Assembly (NCBI GenBank): GCA_016210055.1
Contig: JACQUZ010000074.1
Coordinates: 1 to 51,706 of the forward strand
Length of the DNA stretch: 51,706 bases
Direction of reading: 5' to 3'
Source of the DNA: Deltaproteobacteria bacterium
GTDB taxonomy: Bacteria > Myxococcota_A > Polyangia > Haliangiales > SHYZ01
In this document: in pieces, positions 37,075-45,198 of the stretch
Numbering within the stretch: position 1 is the first letter of the stretch
Layout: every line of letters begins with the position of its first letter
The notes under the pieces: generated by a model
The model's input: only the letters and a program-made list of their open reading frames with translations
Told to the model about the DNA's origin: nothing
Database searches by the model: none
Position numbers and translations under genes: made by a program

Positions 37075-37892
37075 TGGAGGCTTCCATGTCAGTGCCAAGT
37101 CCCATTCGCGAGGCGAGCTGGCAGGTGCACTGGAAGGTGTCCGAAAGCGCCGGGCTCACGGTGTACTTGGTCGATTTCAGGAACCGAAGAGTGCTCTGGG
37201 AGGGATCGCTACCGTACGTGACGGTTGACCATCAACGCCAAGACGTAGGCCCCGAAGACGAGCACCCGGACATCCACGGTCCGTTCTGGTTCCCTCTTGG
37301 AACCCGATCCCTGCGCGGGGACGTTCGAATGAACAAGTTCAGGGGCGGATTCGAGCTGGCGGCGGACTTCGCGGCAGGACCTTTTCGCTACACTCAGCTC
37401 TGGCGGTTCCATGAAGACGGTCGCGTGTCGCCGTGGCTCACCATCCACGGGCGGGGCTTGCACGCCTGGCATTCCTATCACCCCCACTGGCGATTCGATT
37501 TTGACGTGCATGGCGCCATGGACGATGCGTTCGAGACGTGGAGCAACGGCCGTTGGACCAGGGTATCCGAAGAGGGATGGCTCCCCTATACCGGCGAGGT
37601 CTCACCCGAAGGCGATGCCTGGCGCCAGGTCGACTTTGGTAGCGGCGCCGCCGTCCATGTTCGGCCGCACCACTGGGAGGACGCAGAAATCTTTGCCATC
37701 CGCTACCGCCCCGGCGATTGGCCGCCGTTTTCGCCACGCACGAGCTTCGGAGAGCAGCCGTTTCCAGCCGGATACGCGGGCAACGAACCGCTCGACGGGC
37801 AGGACATCAGCATTTGGTACGTAGGGCACGTCCACTATGATCGGTCGTTTCCATTCACCGCCGGGCCGTGGATAAGGGTAGTCGAGGCTTAG
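37074..37892 (+). CDS. Copper-amine-oxidase-like catalytic domain, cofactor Tyr missing
   Basis: 272 residues from GTG 37074 (ATG 37086 also possible). It begins like the family (WQVHWKVSESAGLTVYLVDF), then YTQLWRFHEDGRVSPWL at the topaquinone region, HSYHPHWRFDFDVHG at the His-x-His copper region, and a C-terminal WYVGHVHYD for the third ligand. Aligning by eye with E. coli TynA, the Asn-Tyr-Asp/Glu cofactor motif becomes Pro-Phe-Arg, so topaquinone cannot form. The second copper His becomes Tyr, while the first and third are kept. It is probably a non-oxidase or pseudoenzyme. It is also much shorter than usual catalytic domains (about 400 residues). Confidence 0.7.
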   Translation: MEASMSVPSPIREASWQVHWKVSESAGLTVYLVDFRNRRVLWEGSLPYVTVDHQRQDVGPEDEHPDIHGPFWFPLGTRSLRGDVRMNKFRGGFELAADFAAGPFRYTQLWRFHEDGRVSPWLTIHGRGLHAWHSYHPHWRFDFDVHGAMDDAFETWSNGRWTRVSEEGWLPYTGEVSPEGDAWRQVDFGSGAAVHVRPHHWEDAEIFAIRYRPGDWPPFSPRTSFGEQPFPAGYAGNEPLDGQDISIWYVGHVHYDRSFPFTAGPWIRVVEA

Positions 37893-37900
37893 AGCCTGGG

Positions 37901-38536
37901 TCAGGCCGCCAATCCGTGACACCGCTTGAATTTCTTTCCGCTGCCGCAGGGGCAGAGGTCATTGCGACCGATCTTGGGCTCCTCGCGGACGATGGGGTTT
38001 AGCACCTGGCCGGGTCGGCGGCGGCTCACAGCCGCGTCGAAAGCCTCGACAATCACCTGCGTGGGCTCAAAGATAACCGCCGCACCCTCGGGCGTGAGGG
38101 CCTTCTCCTTGACGTCCTCGGCGACGAGCTCTTGAAGCTTGGTGACGAGGTGCGGTTGACGTTCGGCTAGTCCCGGGGCAACCCGCTCGTGCACATCCTT
38201 GCCGTTTATCCCCTCGACCGTAGCGCGCTCCCCGTCCACGATCTTCTTGGCGTCCGTGAGGTTCTCGGGCAGGAGGCGAGGGAGCTTCTTGCCAAAGAAG
38301 CGGTCAAACATGGCCCAAACCAGCGTCCCGTAGAAGACGGCCGCCTCACCCAACGCGTCCCCCTGCTCGAACTTGACCTGAGCGGCAAACTTGAGCAGCG
38401 CAGGCTGTTCTTTCCCCAGGCGGCGTGCGAGCTCATTCATGGCATCGCGATCGCCCGACTGGTCGAGGTTAATAAACGAATCGATCGTGGTAGCGACGGC
38501 CTCGGCAGAGACTTGGAAAGACGCTTGCGACGACAT
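37901..38536 (-). CDS. SEC-C motif protein
   Basis: 211 residues from ATG 38536. The C-terminus carries the SEC-C zinc motif [20 protein letters not shown] (CxCx8CH), as in SecA and various metal-binding tails. The rest is largely helical (for example [23 protein letters not shown]), with no recognised catalytic motif. It is convergent with the amine-oxidase-like gene (8-bp gap). A binding or adaptor role is likely. Confidence 0.85.
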   Translation of the reverse strand: MSSQASFQVSAEAVATTIDSFINLDQSGDRDAMNELARRLGKEQPALLKFAAQVKFEQGDALGEAAVFYGTLVWAMFDRFFGKKLPRLLPENLTDAKKIVDGERATVEGINGKDVHERVAPGLAERQPHLVTKLQELVAEDVKEKALTPEGAAVIFEPTQVIVEAFDAAVSRRRPGQVLNPIVREEPKIGRNDLCPCGSGKKFKRCHGLAA

Positions 38537-38710
38537 CCCGAAGGAGCTTGCACGTGGGGGCGTGCGACGTCAAGCCGACGTTACCTGGCCTTCCGTAGGC
38601 GTGATCGTCGGCGCGAGCATGACCAAGCATCGAGGCCCACACTGGCGTCCGGCCGACCGAGCACCTCGTGGACAGGCCCTCACGGCCCATGACCGGCAGG
38701 TAGGCTCCGC

Positions 38711-39715
38711 TCATGGCCATAGAGGTGGTAGTTCGCGAGTGACGTCGCTCCAGGAGCGCTTCAGGATCTGGCGCTCTTTCGCGGATTGCGATCGCCAAGC
38801 ATCGATACGACTCGCTTGATGCGCGTAGGCCACTGCGCAGGTCTTCGAGCAAGACTTCGCGGTGTGAAAGGCCCGACGGATATCGGCTTCGGTGTACTTG
38901 GCGAGCGGAATGCCAGGATCGCCATGGCTTGATTCGCACAGATGAACCAGCCCCTTTTCGCAGACGGCGAAGTAGCGCGCCCCTGAACGGCACTTCCACG
39001 CTACCTCGCCCGAGTCGGCGAGGCTTAGCTGGAAATCCTCACTCAAATAGCTTGGAGCGCGCCCACGGAGTTGGCGGATTGCGTCGCATGCTCGACGGGC
39101 GGATGCGCTGAGCGGCATGACCGCCCCGCGCCTATCGCGCGCAAGCGAGCACTTGGCATCGAAGCCGAGCGCTACCGCCGCTTCGGCGATCCGCAACGCA
39201 TCGTCTGGAGGCCCGGCGCCAAGTACCGTATTTATGCGCACGCGAAAACTCGCGTGCTCGGAGAGCATGCGAAGCTTGGGCAATAGAGGCACGAGCGACT
39301 TGCGCGTAATCGAATTGGGTCGCAGCGTGTCGACGCTGATCTGGAGTGCATATAGCCCGGCGTTGTCAAGAGCGCGCACGCGCTCCTCTGTTAGCAGATA
39401 GCCGTTCGTGTTCATGACCGGAACCTGACCGCGCGATCGGACATAGGCGACCAAATCGACGATCTGCGGGTGAAGGAGAGGCTCTCCCCCGGTTATTGTG
39501 ACAAGTACGGCGCGTAAACGATGGAGATGGTCGATGTGCCGCTTTAGATCCGCAATAGGAACGGGATCCGAGGTCCTATCGGCTTCGTAGCAGTATCCGC
39601 AGGCCAGGTTGCAACGCCGCGTAACAAACAGGTGCACCATGAGCGGTCGATACGGATCGAACGCACAAGAAACGACTTTTCCCAGAACGCGTACCTCATC
39701 CCACTTCGTGGCCAT
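38711..39715 (-). CDS. Radical SAM enzyme with C-terminal cysteine cluster
   Basis: 334 residues from ATG 39715, coupled to the upstream glycosyltransferase stop (TAATG). The CxxxCxxC motif is CNLACGYC with Cys35, 39 and 42; GGEP follows in TITGGEPLLHP. The C-terminal third has five Cys (CRSGARYFAVC, LVHLC, SCSKTC) of SPASM-like type that could hold a second cluster. It resembles enzymes like HpnH, MoaA and peptide-maturing proteins, but the substrate is unknown. The operon with GtrA and a GT2 suggests modification of a polyprenol-linked sugar or a surface glycan. Confidence 0.85.
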   Translation of the reverse strand: MATKWDEVRVLGKVVSCAFDPYRPLMVHLFVTRRCNLACGYCYEADRTSDPVPIADLKRHIDHLHRLRAVLVTITGGEPLLHPQIVDLVAYVRSRGQVPVMNTNGYLLTEERVRALDNAGLYALQISVDTLRPNSITRKSLVPLLPKLRMLSEHASFRVRINTVLGAGPPDDALRIAEAAVALGFDAKCSLARDRRGAVMPLSASARRACDAIRQLRGRAPSYLSEDFQLSLADSGEVAWKCRSGARYFAVCEKGLVHLCESSHGDPGIPLAKYTEADIRRAFHTAKSCSKTCAVAYAHQASRIDAWRSQSAKERQILKRSWSDVTRELPPLWP

Positions 39716-40488
39716 TACTTTGCTCCTTGGTTCGCGGGCAGCAGCGGGCGAGACGATTTCCAGCCTACTCGTTTCATCGACGAGCGATGGGCACGACGAA
39801 TACGGAGGAACTCGTTGAAGATCTTCCAAAGGTCGCGCCAAGGACGAATCCGGCTCCTCGGATCGTGTCGATAGGCGACCGGTACTTCAGCAATGGAGAG
39901 CCCGAGCTCTCGTGCGACGACCAGCACCTCGAGATCAAAGCCCCATCCCGTCGTGGATACGCGCCGGAAGAGCGCTTCGGCTTCCTCGCCCCGGAAGAGC
40001 TTGAATCCACACTGCGTGTCTTGGATCCCGTCGAGTAATCCGAGCCGAACGATTCGGTTGGCCACGCGCGACCAGGCCCGACGGTACCAGGGCGGCTTGA
40101 CGGCAGCAGACGCGCCCGGCGCTCGCCGTGAGCCGATGGCGATGCTCGCGACGCCACGGATTCGCTCTAAGAGCCGTGGAAGCTCGGTAATCGCGACGGC
40201 ACCATCGGCGTCCATGAATAGTCGGAGATCGCCCCGAGCAGCGAGCATTCCGAGCTTCACCGCATGGCCTTTGCCTCGGTTCGGGAAGCTTCCGACGAGC
40301 GTGATGGACGGCAGGTCCTTGGTGTTCGCCAGAGCGCCCACGACCTTGGCGGTTTCATCGGAAGAGCCGTCGTCCACGACGAGGATCTCGGATGAAAAGT
40401 CCTGCGCGGCCAGCCACGCTCGCGTGGCGATGAGTGTGGGTCCGATCCGCTCCGCTTCGTTGAAAGCGGGAATGATCACCGAAAGCAT
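39715..40488 (-). CDS. GT2 glycosyltransferase, dolichyl-phosphate-sugar synthase type
   Basis: 257 residues from ATG 40488, after a 13-bp overlap with the GtrA gene. The GT-A nucleotide-sugar fold is clear: LSVIIPAFNEAERI, VVDDGSSDET, FMDADGAV (DAD in place of DxD) and the acceptor region RIVRLGLLDGIQDTQCGFKLF. Enzymes of this kind load glucose or mannose onto polyprenyl phosphate at the inner membrane face. GtrA, a flippase-like partner, supports that. The sugar is not known. Confidence 0.92.
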   Translation of the reverse strand: MLSVIIPAFNEAERIGPTLIATRAWLAAQDFSSEILVVDDGSSDETAKVVGALANTKDLPSITLVGSFPNRGKGHAVKLGMLAARGDLRLFMDADGAVAITELPRLLERIRGVASIAIGSRRAPGASAAVKPPWYRRAWSRVANRIVRLGLLDGIQDTQCGFKLFRGEEAEALFRRVSTTGWGFDLEVLVVARELGLSIAEVPVAYRHDPRSRIRPWRDLWKIFNEFLRIRRAHRSSMKRVGWKSSRPLLPANQGAK

Positions 40489-40937
40489 GGTTCTTCCTCC
40501 GTGCGAAAGACGACGAAATGGGAAACCGGATAGTTCCAGAGGCTCATCGTCACGGCGGCGGCGACGCACTTGGCGATCACCACGGTGGCGCCGATGTGCA
40601 TGACCAGCGCAACCAGGGCCCCGGAAATGAGCGCGCCGATAAACACGACGACACCCGCGTAAAGGAGCAGTTGCCTCATTAGATGCGCCCGGCCAGCCTG
40701 GAAGACCCAGAGCCGAGAGAGAAAGAAGTTGGCTAGCCCGCCCATCGTTGCGCCACAGACGGTGCCCAACGCTGGCGGGACATGCGCGCCGACCAGGGAC
40801 AGGAGAACGGCGAAGTCAATAGTAGTCGCCAATGTGCTCGACCCTGCTGAACGAAGAAAACGCTCTCGATGTCCTCGAAACACGGTCGCGGCAAGTGCAG
40901 ACGATGTGCCACGCTCGCTCGGATAGCGACGGGGCAA
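40476..40937 (-). CDS. GtrA family membrane protein
   Basis: 153 residues if TTG 40937 is used; GTG 40883 is an alternative that starts nearer the first helix. There are four membrane helices (STLATTIDFAVLLSLVG, LGTVCGATMGGLANFFLSRLWVF, YAGVVVFIGALISGALVALV and VVIAKCVAAAVTMSLWNY) and the FFLSRLWVF motif, typical of GtrA proteins that help flip polyprenyl-phosphate sugars. It is the first gene of the GtrA-GT2-radical-SAM operon. Confidence 0.9.
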   Translation of the reverse strand: MPRRYPSERGTSSALAATVFRGHRERFLRSAGSSTLATTIDFAVLLSLVGAHVPPALGTVCGATMGGLANFFLSRLWVFQAGRAHLMRQLLLYAGVVVFIGALISGALVALVMHIGATVVIAKCVAAAVTMSLWNYPVSHFVVFRTEEEPCFR

Positions 40938-41127
40938 GCGGATGGCTTGCGTAAGCGACGGCTATGACAGGTGATTGTCTTGGTGCGCGACTTGAGGAGC
41001 GGCGGATGGAATTGCACAATCGCTTGGACTGAAGGTCAAACAGGCGTCGGCTCTTGGTCGGACATCTGTCAGGATTTGGGCAAGCTCTGAACGCGCCCCG
41101 GCACTGCCGCGTTACGCGGTTTTCGGC

Positions 41128-41133
41128 TAATGT
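41128..41133 (+). promoter_or_regulatory. Candidate -10 element, leaderless start
   Basis: TAATGT ends 8 nt before ATG 41142. An ATG at 41130 overlaps this hexamer and so should not be the start. Confidence 0.45.
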
Positions 41134-41141
41134 GTGCGCCC

Positions 41142-42347
41142 ATGAACCGCACCGCCTATATCGTCGACGCTATCCGCACTCCAATCGGCCGATACGGAGG
41201 CGCCCTCGCCGAAGTCCGCGCTGATGATCTCGGTGGGCTCGTCATCCGCGCGCTTCTCGAGCGCGTGCCTGTTCCAAGGGAAAAAATCGACGACGTGGTC
41301 TTTGGCTGCGCCAATCAGGCCGGTGAAGACAACCGCAATGTCGCCCGCATGGCGCTGCTTCTCGCGGGCTTGCCGGTACACGTGCCCGGTGCCACGGTCA
41401 ATCGGCTTTGCGGCTCGGGAATGCAGGCGATAGGCGACGGCGCCCGCCAGATTATCGCCGGAGAAGCCGATCTCGTGATTGCGGGTGGCGTAGAGCAGAT
41501 GACCCGCGCGCCGTTCGTCATGGCCAAGCCCAACGGGGCGTGGCCCCGGGGCGAAACCACCCTCTTCGACACGACCATCGGGTGGCGCTTCATCAACCCC
41601 AAGATGAAAGAGCTCCACGGCACCCTTTCCATGGGCGAGACCGCCGAGGCTGTCGCTGAACGGGAAAACGTGTCGCGAGAAGCCCAGGACCGCCTTGCGC
41701 TCCTGTCCCAACAACGCGCTGGCAAGGCCATCGCCGCTGGCCGATTCGAGCGCGAGATCGTTCCCGTGCCGCTCCCACCGGGGAAGGATGGAGCGCCGCG
41801 CTGGTTCCGCACCGACGAGCACCCACGACCGGACACCACGCCCGAACAGCTCGCGAGGCTCAAGCCCGCATTCAAGAAAGGCGGTACCGTGACCGCTGGG
41901 AACTCGTCGGGGATTAACGACGGCGCCGCCGCGCTTCTCCTCGCCAGTGAGCGAGCGGTCAAGGAATACAACCTCACGCCCTTGGCCCGGCATGTCACCG
42001 GCGCGGCCTGCGGGGTCGAGCCGTCCTTCATGGGCCTCGGACCGATCCCAGCGTCGCGCTTGGCGCTTTCCCGTGCTGGCTTGCGCGTGTCCGAGATCGA
42101 CGTGGCCGAGATCAACGAGGCATTCGCGGCCCAGGCCGTCCCTTGCGTGGAGCAAATCGGGCTCGATCCTGACAAGGTCAACGTGAATGGTGGCGCCATC
42201 GCCCTCGGTCACCCGCTGGGATGCTCGGGAGCCCGTCTCGTCGGGACCCTCGTCCACGAGCTCGCGCTTCGCAAGGCACGCTTGGGCCTTGCATCCATGT
42301 GCATCGGGGTTGGCCAAGGGATAGCGACCATCGTCGAGAGGGTGTAA
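41142..42347 (+). CDS. pcaF: Thiolase, 3-oxoadipyl-CoA thiolase type
   Basis: 401 residues from ATG 41142. Active-site Cys in RLCGSGMQAI near residue 90, His in GGAIALGHPLGCSG near 352, Cys in MCIGVGQG near 387. The block FGCANQAGEDNRNVARMALLLAGLP is the usual PcaF signature, but no other aromatic-degradation genes lie here, so a general beta-oxidation thiolase cannot be excluded. It is 9 bp before treZ, an unusual partner. Confidence 0.85.
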   Translation: MNRTAYIVDAIRTPIGRYGGALAEVRADDLGGLVIRALLERVPVPREKIDDVVFGCANQAGEDNRNVARMALLLAGLPVHVPGATVNRLCGSGMQAIGDGARQIIAGEADLVIAGGVEQMTRAPFVMAKPNGAWPRGETTLFDTTIGWRFINPKMKELHGTLSMGETAEAVAERENVSREAQDRLALLSQQRAGKAIAAGRFEREIVPVPLPPGKDGAPRWFRTDEHPRPDTTPEQLARLKPAFKKGGTVTAGNSSGINDGAAALLLASERAVKEYNLTPLARHVTGAACGVEPSFMGLGPIPASRLALSRAGLRVSEIDVAEINEAFAAQAVPCVEQIGLDPDKVNVNGGAIALGHPLGCSGARLVGTLVHELALRKARLGLASMCIGVGQGIATIVERV

Positions 42348-42356
42348 CCAGGAGTC

Positions 42357-44042
42357 GTGTTCGGCGCAGAAGTCCTCCCGGGCGGGGGCGTGCGATTTTC
42401 GGCTTGGGCGCCGCGTCCCCGCTCCGTAGCGTTGCGAATCGTGGGGTACGGTGGCGACCTGCCCATGCAGCAGCATGAGGGCGGGACGTGCTCGGTCGTC
42501 GTGCCCGGGGCAAGTGCCGGGGCCCGTTATTTCTTTGTCCTCGACGGGGATCGGGCGCGTCCCGATCCCTGTTCTCGCTTCCAACCCGATGGAGTTCATG
42601 GACCGTCGCAGGTGGTCTGCCCAAGCACCTTTTCCTTCCGCCATCCCTCCCCCACGCTAGACCTGACCAAAGCTGTTCTTTACGAGCTTCACGTCGGAAC
42701 CTTCACGCGAGAGGGCACGTTCGCGGCCGCGGCAAGGGAGCTCCCTGTCCTCAAGGAGCTGGGCGTCGATGCCGTAGAGCTCATGCCTGTCTCCGCCTTC
42801 CCCGGCGAGCGGAACTGGGGCTACGACGGCGTCCACCCGTTCGCACCGTGCGCTGCGTACGGTTCCCCGGATGACCTGCGAGCGTTCACCGACACGGCGC
42901 ATTCGCTCGAACTCGCGGTCATCATGGATGTCGTCTACAACCACCTGGGTCCCGAGGGGAACTACCTAACCGAATTCGCACCCTATTTTTCACCGCAGCG
43001 GCGCACGCTGTGGGGCGATGCTCCCGACTTCAGTCGCCGCGAGGTCCGCGATTGGCTGCTCGACAACGCACTCGCTTGGCTCCGCGAGTACCGCGTGGAC
43101 GGCCTGCGGGTGGACGCGGTCCACGCCATGTTCGACGATTCACCCAAGCACGTTCTTGCCGAGCTCTGCGAGAAAGCCCGCCCCGGGCTGCTTATCGCGG
43201 AGACCGACATGAACGACGTGAAGGTCTTTGACGACTGGGGCTTTGATGCCTGCTGGTCTGACGATTTTCACCACGCCCTGCACGCCTGCCTGACTGGAGA
43301 GCGAACTGGCTACTACCGTTCCTTTGGCGACTTGACCACCCTTGCCACGACGATCGAGTCTGGCTGGATACGGGGCCCGCATCCATGCCGCTCACGGGCT
43401 ATTCCGGGCCCGCGCTTCATCGTCGCCTCCCAGACGCACGATCAAGTGGGGAATCGCGCCATGGGCGAGCGGCTCTCGCACCTAGTCGGCCTGCGGGCAG
43501 CGCGCTTGGCTGCAGTGGCCACGCTCGCCGCCGTGCCTTGCGTGCCCATCCTGTTCATGGGCGAGGAGTTCGCCTCCTCCTCGCCGTTTCAGTATTTCAC
43601 GAGCCATGGCGATCCCGCCCTGGCGCGCGCTGTCTCCTTGGGGAGGCGCCGCGACCTTGAGGCCCAGGGCTTCTCCCACGCCGAGCAGGCACCCGACCCG
43701 CAGGAGGAAGGCACCTTCTTGCGCTCAAGAATCGATCTCGGCGACCGACTCGTGGAGCCACACGCCGCCACCTGGCGACTTTATCGGGATCTCCTGACGC
43801 TCAGGCGCAGGCTTTCCAGCTTGGGTGCCCAGGGGAAGCAGCGGTGCCGCGCTTGGGTGGACCGCGGTGCCGCATGGGTGGACCGAGGGGATGGAGTCCA
43901 AGTCGTGTTGAACGTGGGCGACCAAGAGGTCCGCACCAGCGGGACGGTTATTCTGCACAGTGAAGATGCGCGCTACGGCGGAAGCCTCGGGCGCCCCACG
44001 CCGGTGCTGCCGCCTCGGTCTGCGTGTATCTTGAAAGTCTAG
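42357..44042 (+). CDS. treZ: Maltooligosyltrehalose trehalohydrolase
   Basis: 561 residues from GTG 42357, with CAGGAG just upstream. It releases trehalose from maltooligosyltrehalose. An N-terminal CBM48-like domain is followed by the GH13 barrel: MDVVYNHLGPEGNYL near 190, catalytic Asp in GLRVDAVHAMFD near 253, Glu in LLIAETDMND near 282, and Asp in SQTHDQVGNR near 362. treY, its usual partner, is absent from the window. A 21-bp tandem duplication lies near residue 500. Confidence 0.93.
   Translation: MFGAEVLPGGGVRFSAWAPRPRSVALRIVGYGGDLPMQQHEGGTCSVVVPGASAGARYFFVLDGDRARPDPCSRFQPDGVHGPSQVVCPSTFSFRHPSPTLDLTKAVLYELHVGTFTREGTFAAAARELPVLKELGVDAVELMPVSAFPGERNWGYDGVHPFAPCAAYGSPDDLRAFTDTAHSLELAVIMDVVYNHLGPEGNYLTEFAPYFSPQRRTLWGDAPDFSRREVRDWLLDNALAWLREYRVDGLRVDAVHAMFDDSPKHVLAELCEKARPGLLIAETDMNDVKVFDDWGFDACWSDDFHHALHACLTGERTGYYRSFGDLTTLATTIESGWIRGPHPCRSRAIPGPRFIVASQTHDQVGNRAMGERLSHLVGLRAARLAAVATLAAVPCVPILFMGEEFASSSPFQYFTSHGDPALARAVSLGRRRDLEAQGFSHAEQAPDPQEEGTFLRSRIDLGDRLVEPHAATWRLYRDLLTLRRRLSSLGAQGKQRCRAWVDRGAAWVDRGDGVQVVLNVGDQEVRTSGTVILHSEDARYGGSLGRPTPVLPPRSACILKV
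43851..43892 (+). repeat. 21-bp in-frame tandem duplication in treZ
   Basis: GCTTGGGTGGACCGCGGTGCC is followed by GCATGGGTGGACCGAGGGGAT, encoding AWVDRGA then AWVDRGD. The two copies differ at five positions. Confidence 0.8.
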
Positions 44043-44521
44043 GTCCCAGCGTCGCCGACCGGAATAGGGGAAGGCTCGGCGATCGCATCTAGGTCTGGCC
44101 CAGCGTCGTCCACGGGAGGAGGCAGGATTCCCGCGTCCAAGGTCCTGTCCATCCCAGCGTCGGGCGGGGGGACATCCTCCAGCCGCTCCTCTCCACTTGG
44201 CTGCTCTTCCCTCTCGGGCGGCACGTCCCTGGGAAACGGGAGCTCCTCGGGCGGCGGCTCGCCAGAGGCCGCGTCGGTCACCCGCGCGTCGGTTGCCATG
44301 TTGGTCCTTTCGGGCGCGGGGGCCAAAACGCCCCGCACCCGCTCGACCTCATGGGGCGGAATACGCGCGTCGTCCTCGTCGCGGGCCGCCTGAATGCTCG
44401 TAGCGTCCCCTTGGTTCACGGCGCCTGCCGCAGGCTCCTGCCGCTTGGCGCACGTCCGAGCGCACCCTGAAGCCCACGCAACAACAGTCACAAGAAGGGC
44501 CAGAAGTTGCTTCGATCGCAT
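44039..44521 (-). CDS. Lipoprotein, low-complexity Asp/Pro-rich
   Basis: 160 residues from ATG 44521. The signal peptide ends in AWASGC, a lipobox. The rest is mostly disordered, rich in Pro, Glu and repeats of DAG (PPPDAGMDRTLDAG), a style frequent in Myxococcota. There is no recognised domain. It overlaps the treZ stop by 4 bp (convergent). Confidence 0.65.
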   Translation of the reverse strand: MRSKQLLALLVTVVAWASGCARTCAKRQEPAAGAVNQGDATSIQAARDEDDARIPPHEVERVRGVLAPAPERTNMATDARVTDAASGEPPPEELPFPRDVPPEREEQPSGEERLEDVPPPDAGMDRTLDAGILPPPVDDAGPDLDAIAEPSPIPVGDAGT

Positions 44522-44570
44522 GTCCCAAGCGGATTCATGTCGCGGGCCACTCGGGACACGGCCATTCGAT

Positions 44571-45008
44571 CTACACGGGTGGGGCTGACGAACCGGCGAT
44601 TCCGCTCCGATCTACGGGTGCCACCGATCCACTGGCAAGTCGTCGGCAAAATGGACGGATCGTCTCGTAGAGATCGCGGAGTCCGAACGGCTTGGGCAAG
44701 ATGGCCTCGGCGCCGAGACGGGAAGCATGCTGTTCTAGGTTGCTCACGCCCGAGACGAGGACGATGGCGACCCCTTTCCCCCGAGGATCCGACCGAATGC
44801 GACTCACCACAGAAGAGGCATCGTCTCCCTTGCTACCGATGATCAGGTCCAACAGAACCACGTCAGGCTGGTGTGAGAGGACCGCCTTGACTGCCGATGT
44901 ACCGTCACGAACCGCGCAAACCTCGATCCCATCTCGTTCAATGGCGGCCACCAATGCCGTACGAAGGTCGTCGTCATCTTCGACTAGCACCACGTCACAG
45001 GAATCCAT
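44571..45008 (-). CDS. Single-domain response regulator
   Basis: 145 residues from ATG 45008, which has GGGGGAG 4 nt upstream. The REC domain has the acidic EDDDD stretch, phospho-Asp in VVLLDLIIG, Ser in VLVSG and Lys in LPKPFGL. There is no output domain. It lies downstream of the hybrid kinase on the same strand with a 190-bp gap, so it may receive phosphate from that kinase. Confidence 0.92.
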   Translation of the reverse strand: MDSCDVVLVEDDDDLRTALVAAIERDGIEVCAVRDGTSAVKAVLSHQPDVVLLDLIIGSKGDDASSVVSRIRSDPRGKGVAIVLVSGVSNLEQHASRLGAEAILPKPFGLRDLYETIRPFCRRLASGSVAPVDRSGIAGSSAPPV

Positions 45009-45198
45009 TCCACTCCCCCAAGCTAGTTCTTCCGCCGAGCCGAATATGCCGATCAACCAGCCTTCCCGCAATGCCCGAGTTGAGGCTCCCCCATTCCACC
45101 CGGGGAGCCAACGATAACAGAGTGAAATCGCGACGATTGTGTCTGGTCAAAGAGAGCGGGTCGGAGAAATGGTCCCACAACCGAACGTGCGAGCGAGT

